Assembly: GCF_900176565.1 (NCBI RefSeq)
Contig: NZ_FXEH01000004.1
Span: forward strand, 248,001-312,000
Source: Thalassobacillus devorans
Lineage (GTDB): Bacteria; Bacillota; Bacilli; Bacillales; Halobacillaceae
Direction of reading: 5' to 3'
Length of the DNA: 64,000 nucleotides
Under the pieces are notes generated by a model. It saw only the letters and a program-made list of their open reading frames with translations, was not told the DNA's origin and did no database searches. Below are positions 60,558 through 64,000 of the stretch, in pieces; within the stretch, counting starts at the first letter, position 1; each line of letters begins with the position of its first letter. The translations under genes were made by a program, and so were the position numbers.

Positions 60558-60713
60558 TTCTATTAACTGTTTTCATAATTAGCTGAAAATTGTAGTTTAT
60601 GTAATGGTTTATGGAAGTGCAGGTAAGATGGAAAAATCAAGCTCTTGCACGAAGCTGCTTTCTATTGTAAAGTGTGAAAATAGTGATTGAGAAATCCTTA
60701 AAAATATATAACG

Positions 60714-60813
60714 TTCTTATCAAGAGAAGCAGAGGAACTGGTCCAATGAAGCTTCAGCAACCTCCCGGAGGGGAAGGTGCTAATTCCAGCAAGTCATTGA
60801 CTTGGCAGATAAG
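60714..60813 (+). ncRNA. SAM-I riboswitch (S-box) aptamer
   Basis: Begins ttcttatcaagagaagcagaggaactgg and closes with gataag, the P1 pair cttatc/gataag. The conserved core words are GCAGAGG, ACTGG-CC variant, ATGAAGC, and CAGCAACC, then the GGTGCTAATTCC block and the GGCAGATAAG end. It lies 77 bases before an NhaC-family transporter gene. In this class SAM binding stops transcription. Confidence 0.93.
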
Positions 60814-60829
60814 CAGGAACATAAACGGT

Positions 60830-60858
60830 ACCTTCTTGCGTCTGCAAGAGGGTTTTTA
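60830..60858 (+). terminator. riboswitch terminator
   Basis: accttcttgc (60830-60839), GTCT loop, gcaagagggt (60844-60853) with one G-T pair, then T5. Confidence 0.85.
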
Positions 60859-60889
60859 ATTTGGGCATAATGACATTGGAGGGATTTAC

Positions 60890-62221
60890 ATGCAAAAGGA
60901 AAAGATCACAGGGAATCCGCTCGCGCTGATTCCGTTTGGTATATTCATTTTATTATTTATCGGTTCTGGTATCGTTACAGGTGATTTCTATCAGATGCCC
61001 GTGCTTGTCGCTGTTTTCGTCGCTGTTTTTGCTGCATTGTTTATGAATCGGAAAGAGACATTTCAAACGAAAGTAATGCAGATTGCGGAAGGAGGCGGCC
61101 ATCCGAACATCATCTTGATGGTGATCATCTTCTTATTAGCGGGTGCGTTCGCTTCTGTAGCGGAAGGAATGGGAGCGGTCGAATCGACTGTTAACCTGGG
61201 ACTCACGCTCCTGCCGCAAAGTTTACTTGTGGTTGGTTTATTCGTTATCGGATGCTTTATTTCGATTTCCATGGGGACGTCCGTAGGAACAATCGTCGCC
61301 CTGGCTCCAATTGGGTTTGGAGTTGCAGAGCAGACAGGAATTCCGACAGCTCTTATAATGGGAGCAATTATCAGCGGTGCGATGTTCGGGGACAACCTGT
61401 CTATCATTTCTGATACCACCATCGCTGCAGTCCGGACGCAAGGGACAAAAATGAAGGACAAGTTTAAGGCAAACTTTTTCATCGTCCTTCCGGCAGCAGT
61501 GATAACGGCTGTGATTTTCGGTGTGTTGAGTGCCGATGCCTCCGGTTCTATCAATGAAAACCATCCATTCAACCTTGTCAAAGTGCTGCCTTATCTTGGG
61601 GTGCTTGGGTTTGCTATCGCTGGTGTTAATGTCATCTTTGTGTTGATTGGCGGTATCATATTTGCCGGGATTGTCGGTCTGGCACTTGGAGAGTTTGCCG
61701 TAATGGATTTTGTGACGTTGATCAGTGAAGGGTTTACTGGGATGCAGGAGCTGACGATGCTCGTCATCTTACTTGGCGGGTTGGTTGAACTGATTCGGCG
61801 AAATGGCGGCATTGAATTTTTGTTGGAAAGTATTACAAAGCGAATCAATAGCAATAAAGGCGGGGAATCAGGGATTGCTGGTCTGGTCTCAGCAGTGAAC
61901 CTCGCGACAGCGAATAATACGATTTCCATAATTACAGCCGGGCCGCTTGCAAAACAAATTTCTGAACGGTTTGCTATTGATAACCGGAGGTCGGCAAGCC
62001 TGCTTGATATCTTTTCAAGCGCGGTACAGGGATTAATTCCTTATGGAGCTCAGATCCTTGCAGCTGCCGGGGTAGCAAAGATATCACCGGTGGAAATCGT
62101 TCCTTACAGTTTTTATCCGATACTGCTTGCTTTGTCTGGCCTACTGGCCATTGTTTTCCGATTTCCGAAGTTTACCAGGACATCGACTGAAAAAAGGGAA
62201 GAAGTAGAGATCAGAACATAA
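60890..62221 (+). CDS. NhaC-family transporter, predicted methionine transporter (MetT-like)
   Basis: 443 residues with about 11 membrane helices. NhaC features: ISISMGTSVGTIVALAPIGFGVAEQTGI, SGAMFGDNLSIISDTTIAAVRTQGTKMKDKFKANF and the NLATANNTISIITAGPLAKQISERF block. The family is named after a Na+/H+ antiporter, but members under S-box control have been predicted to import methionine (MetT). The SAM-I riboswitch directly upstream supports that role over antiport. AGGGATT near the ATG with GGAGGG 8 bases up. Confidence 0.85.
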   Translation: MQKEKITGNPLALIPFGIFILLFIGSGIVTGDFYQMPVLVAVFVAVFAALFMNRKETFQTKVMQIAEGGGHPNIILMVIIFLLAGAFASVAEGMGAVESTVNLGLTLLPQSLLVVGLFVIGCFISISMGTSVGTIVALAPIGFGVAEQTGIPTALIMGAIISGAMFGDNLSIISDTTIAAVRTQGTKMKDKFKANFFIVLPAAVITAVIFGVLSADASGSINENHPFNLVKVLPYLGVLGFAIAGVNVIFVLIGGIIFAGIVGLALGEFAVMDFVTLISEGFTGMQELTMLVILLGGLVELIRRNGGIEFLLESITKRINSNKGGESGIAGLVSAVNLATANNTISIITAGPLAKQISERFAIDNRRSASLLDIFSSAVQGLIPYGAQILAAAGVAKISPVEIVPYSFYPILLALSGLLAIVFRFPKFTRTSTEKREEVEIRT

Positions 62222-62249
62222 GGTTCCGCGGAGAGCGGAACCTTTTTTT
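62220..62249 (+). terminator. intrinsic terminator
   Basis: aggttccgc (62221-62229) pairs with gcggaacct (62235-62243), then T6. Confidence 0.85.
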
Positions 62250-62434
62250 AATATAACACTACCTACGTGTAAGCCAGGTTTTCTAAGAAAATTGGATAAT
62301 ATTGAAAACTTTTGCCTATCTCATTCGTACATATAGAAAGGTGGAAAACCAAAAAGGATATATACAGTAACGTGAGAATAATGAGGATACGGATATGGAC
62401 AGAGGAGTGATGGTTGTTCTAATTAGCTTACCTA

Positions 62435-62586
62435 TTGTCTCATAACAAGACTTCCATTCTCTCTTTTTTTTAAAACTGTCTCTCTTTCGGAAAAATTTGT
62501 CTCTCTTATTTTCAAACATGTCTAATATAATTGGTGCGGTTTCACTCATATAACATGACATGTCTCCATTACCATGGTTTTGTCTC
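62435..62586 (-). repeat. GAGACAA heptamer array on the minus strand, about 21-bp period
   Basis: On the plus strand TTGTCTC or near variants begin at 62435, 62457 (TTCTCTC), 62476 (CTGTCTC), 62497, 62518 (ATGTCTA), about 62540 (TTCACTC), 62560 (ATGTCTC) and 62580, with steps of about 19-22 bases. It is the same pattern as at 24698-24849 in the other direction; a 15-base core (ataagagagacaaat on the minus strand) is shared with 24796-24810. Confidence 0.8.
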
Positions 62587-62640
62587 TTATATTTACGAAT
62601 CTTGCAATGGCCAAAAGAGGAAGCGCATTTTCCAGATGAC

Positions 62641-62748
62641 CTAAAGGAGTAGCAGTTTTACCAAACCACCGAGCAGCAAAAGTATGGAGCCTGCTAACAG
62701 GGCTATTTTGGTAGGACGGTTTGCTTTATGAAAGATACGTGGGAGCAT
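62641..62748 (-). CDS. small membrane peptide, 35 residues
   Basis: ATG at 62748 (minus) with GAGGTG eight bases upstream, stop TAG at 62641-62643. MLPRIFHKANRPTKIALLAG is a basic head and SILLLLGGLVKLLLL a membrane helix. Tiny single-pass proteins of this type exist in Bacilli without known role. The binding site and clean hydrophobic pattern favour a gene. Confidence 0.5.
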   Translation of the reverse strand: MLPRIFHKANRPTKIALLAGSILLLLGGLVKLLLL

Positions 62749-62894
62749 ATTCAACACCTCACTTATTCGATTATTTCTTACAGTATGTATACGAATTAGC
62801 TATCCCAAAAGCTTCATAATTTCATTGGAAAAACTTGTTTTCCGCCAAGTACATATGGGGAAAGCCTTAGATTTTCTTATACTTTTTCTTAAAG

Positions 62895-62923
62895 TATAAA
62901 AAATACACCCGAAAATCGGGTGC
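62895..62923 (-). terminator. minus-strand terminator of the SET-domain gene
   Basis: acacccga (62905-62912) pairs with tcgggtgc (62916-62923), one mismatch; minus-strand tail ATTTTTTATA. Confidence 0.75.
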
Positions 62924-62927
62924 ATGT

Positions 62928-63314
62928 TCAATCATCATTATCTTCATTAAACCAAAGCGGGGAATCGTTTTCCGTTTCGCCATTATAGTTGATGAAGATT
63001 TCTTCTCCAGCTTTTATATCCTTGAAAGCGTAGAATTCAAATGAGTGATTATCAAAATTAATTTCGTAATATGCGTTTGGCTGGTAGGAATGGTTGAAAA
63101 ACATCCCATAACCTAACAAAAATGCCGTGTGGTTTTTGCCATACTCGAATACATAGTCGCCTAGGTGAGTTTTCTCAATATGCTCATGTTCTTCATTCGG
63201 ATAAGGGAGTACTGGTGCCTGGTGAATCAGTTCACCTTCTGCTATATCTTTTGTAGCAAATACGCCTTTATCAAGTTCGTCATCAGAAATAGTAGATGTT
63301 TTTACTTCTATCAA
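62928..63314 (-). CDS. SET-domain protein
   Basis: 128 residues. It consists of a minimal SET fold: DELDKGVFATKDIAEGELIHQAPVLPYP, GYGMFFNHSYQPNAYYEINFDNHSFEFYAFKDIKAGEEIFINYNGE, where NHSxxPN and GEEIFINY are the cofactor and active-site motifs of protein lysine methyltransferases. No pre-SET or post-SET zinc parts, as in short bacterial versions. Bacterial SET proteins methylate chromosomal or ribosomal proteins in a few cases; the target here is unknown. Confidence 0.85.
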   Translation of the reverse strand: MIEVKTSTISDDELDKGVFATKDIAEGELIHQAPVLPYPNEEHEHIEKTHLGDYVFEYGKNHTAFLLGYGMFFNHSYQPNAYYEINFDNHSFEFYAFKDIKAGEEIFINYNGETENDSPLWFNEDNDD

Positions 63315-63416
63315 AATTTCACCGTCGCCTTCTTATTTTCTTTGGTTATAACTTCCCCAGTCTGACAGGTCATATTCAATAATGCAATGTTTGAACACGA
63401 AAGGGAGATGCTTCTA

Positions 63417-63872
63417 TTGAAAAAATTAATGACAATCACCGCCATATTGTATTTCATACTTGCTGGATGCAGCCCTCAAAAAATGCATACCTACGATACT
63501 TCCAGGGTGGAAGAAGCAGTGGGTTCGTTAAGCTTTGATCCCCAGGTGCCAACAGAAATACCGTTCGAACCTAGTGATATACAAGTCGATACTCCGGAGA
63601 TGGGAGAAGGGAAAATGCTTGCTATTCAATATTTTAGTGAAGGTAATGAATCTTTTTTATTCCGGGCCATTAATGAAAATGAAAATGCCCTGGATTTTAC
63701 AACGGAGGATATAGAAATCAGTGAATCTCAGCAGGGACGATATGGTGAGAACGGTGATTTGAAAACGTTAAGATGGGAAAATGATGAGGTGATTTATGAA
63801 GTATTTGCAAACGATGATATTAGTAAAAGTCAGCTGTTAAAGGTAGCGAGGAAGGCAGAAGCTATAAAATAA
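63417..63872 (+). CDS. predicted lipoprotein, 151 residues
   Basis: TTG 63417 lies nine bases after GGGAG; the ATG at 63408 abuts it. KKLMTITAILYFILAGC is a lipoprotein signal with lipobox ILAGC. The mature part, acidic, has a SLSFDPQVPTEIPFEPSDIQV segment and ends in a region that resembles nothing I can name. Some Bacillus YmcC/YpmR-like lipoproteins have a similar layout, so a DUF family is likely. Function unknown. Confidence 0.7.
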   Translation: MKKLMTITAILYFILAGCSPQKMHTYDTSRVEEAVGSLSFDPQVPTEIPFEPSDIQVDTPEMGEGKMLAIQYFSEGNESFLFRAINENENALDFTTEDIEISESQQGRYGENGDLKTLRWENDEVIYEVFANDDISKSQLLKVARKAEAIK

Positions 63873-63983
63873 CTCTTATTCCCTAATTACTTGTATATAA
63901 GTGTAAACTGGTGAATACATTTAATATGCTATTCTTCAAAGCAATCGAGCAACGATTTAATTCACACAAAAGGGGATAAGAGT

Positions 63984-64000
63984 ATGCGGGAGAAAGCACC
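63984..64000 (+). CDS. start of a further gene, cut by the window end
   Basis: ATG at 63984 with AAGGGG nine bases upstream begins MREKAP. Only 5 complete codons lie in the window, so the product is unknown. Confidence 0.3.

Noticed and set aside
62316-62561. ORF of 81 codons on the minus strand with KRDKF heptads
   Set aside because: It is simply the translation of the heptamer array; the start has no binding site and the sister array at 24.7 kb has stops in the same frame.
63874-63984. Inverted words actcttattccc and ggggataagagt near the window end
   Set aside because: Almost 100 bases apart and one mismatch; no T run or operator context, probably chance.

Overview
The window looks like a chromosome segment of a moderately halophilic, low-GC Gram-positive bacterium of the Bacillaceae, most like Halobacillus, Thalassobacillus or Virgibacillus. 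The reasons are strong AGGAGG-type ribosome binding sites with frequent TTG and GTG starts, sigma-A promoters, an S-box, a yybP-ykoY leader, an RsbR-like protein, Spo0M-like and YkuD proteins, and a BCCT osmolyte carrier. Genus is an inference. No rRNA, tRNA or CRISPR array was seen.

Layout. 0-4.2 kb: end of an MFS gene, a PadR-chromate transporter pair with a clear promoter and operator, OsmC, and an MhqO-like ring-cleaving dioxygenase behind an MhqR-like box. 4.2-13.4 kb: an accessory stretch of small enzymes (three GNATs, two nucleotidyltransferases, a Nudix hydrolase that seems to start at ATC, two P-loop kinases, a beta-lactamase-fold hydrolase). 13.6-15.5 kb: XRE-cupin regulator divergent from a DODA-type dioxygenase and DoxX. 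15.6-20.9 kb: formate-type molybdoenzyme region (FdhD, OFA-family carrier behind a long leader with a terminator, DUF2294, FdhF/YdeP-type oxidoreductase). 21-24.6 kb: regulators and small conserved proteins.

24.9-31.5 kb: a sigma-54 activator followed by a near-perfect -24/-12 promoter and a ketone-body operon (ScoAB, 3-hydroxybutyrate dehydrogenase, thiolase, GntP permease). Together these would import 3-hydroxybutyrate and turn it into acetyl-CoA, but the thiolase reading frame is broken by one base. 32.9-37.7 kb: an ABC importer, an HxlR regulator, a DUF4242 protein and an acyl-CoA-dehydrogenase-like flavoprotein of unknown substrate.

38.4-50.2 kb: the centrepiece is a long co-directional locus that reads as a complete 3-hydroxylation/meta-cleavage route for anthranilate: flavin reductase, HpaB-like monooxygenase, IclR regulator, 3-hydroxyanthranilate dioxygenase, ACMS decarboxylase, RidA-type deaminase, semialdehyde dehydrogenase, hydratase, decarboxylase, tautomerase, a stand-alone FAD synthase and a TRAP transporter. 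The last two steps to pyruvate and acetyl-CoA are not encoded here.

50.4-54.2 kb: a Mn-riboswitch-controlled Spo0M-like/TerC (YkoY) unit with a frameshift in terC, then an IS110-family element with copies of a palindromic Bacillaceae-type repeat on both sides. 54.3-64 kb: metA, an RsbR-like STAS protein, a GH13 glucosidase behind a LacI-type operator, a BCCT carrier, a SAM-I riboswitch in front of an NhaC-family (MetT-like) transporter, a SET-domain protein and a lipoprotein.

Two intergenic regions about 38 kb apart (24.7 and 62.5 kb) carry arrays of the heptamer GAGACAA spaced about 21 bp apart, on opposite strands. This is the most unexplained pattern in the window.
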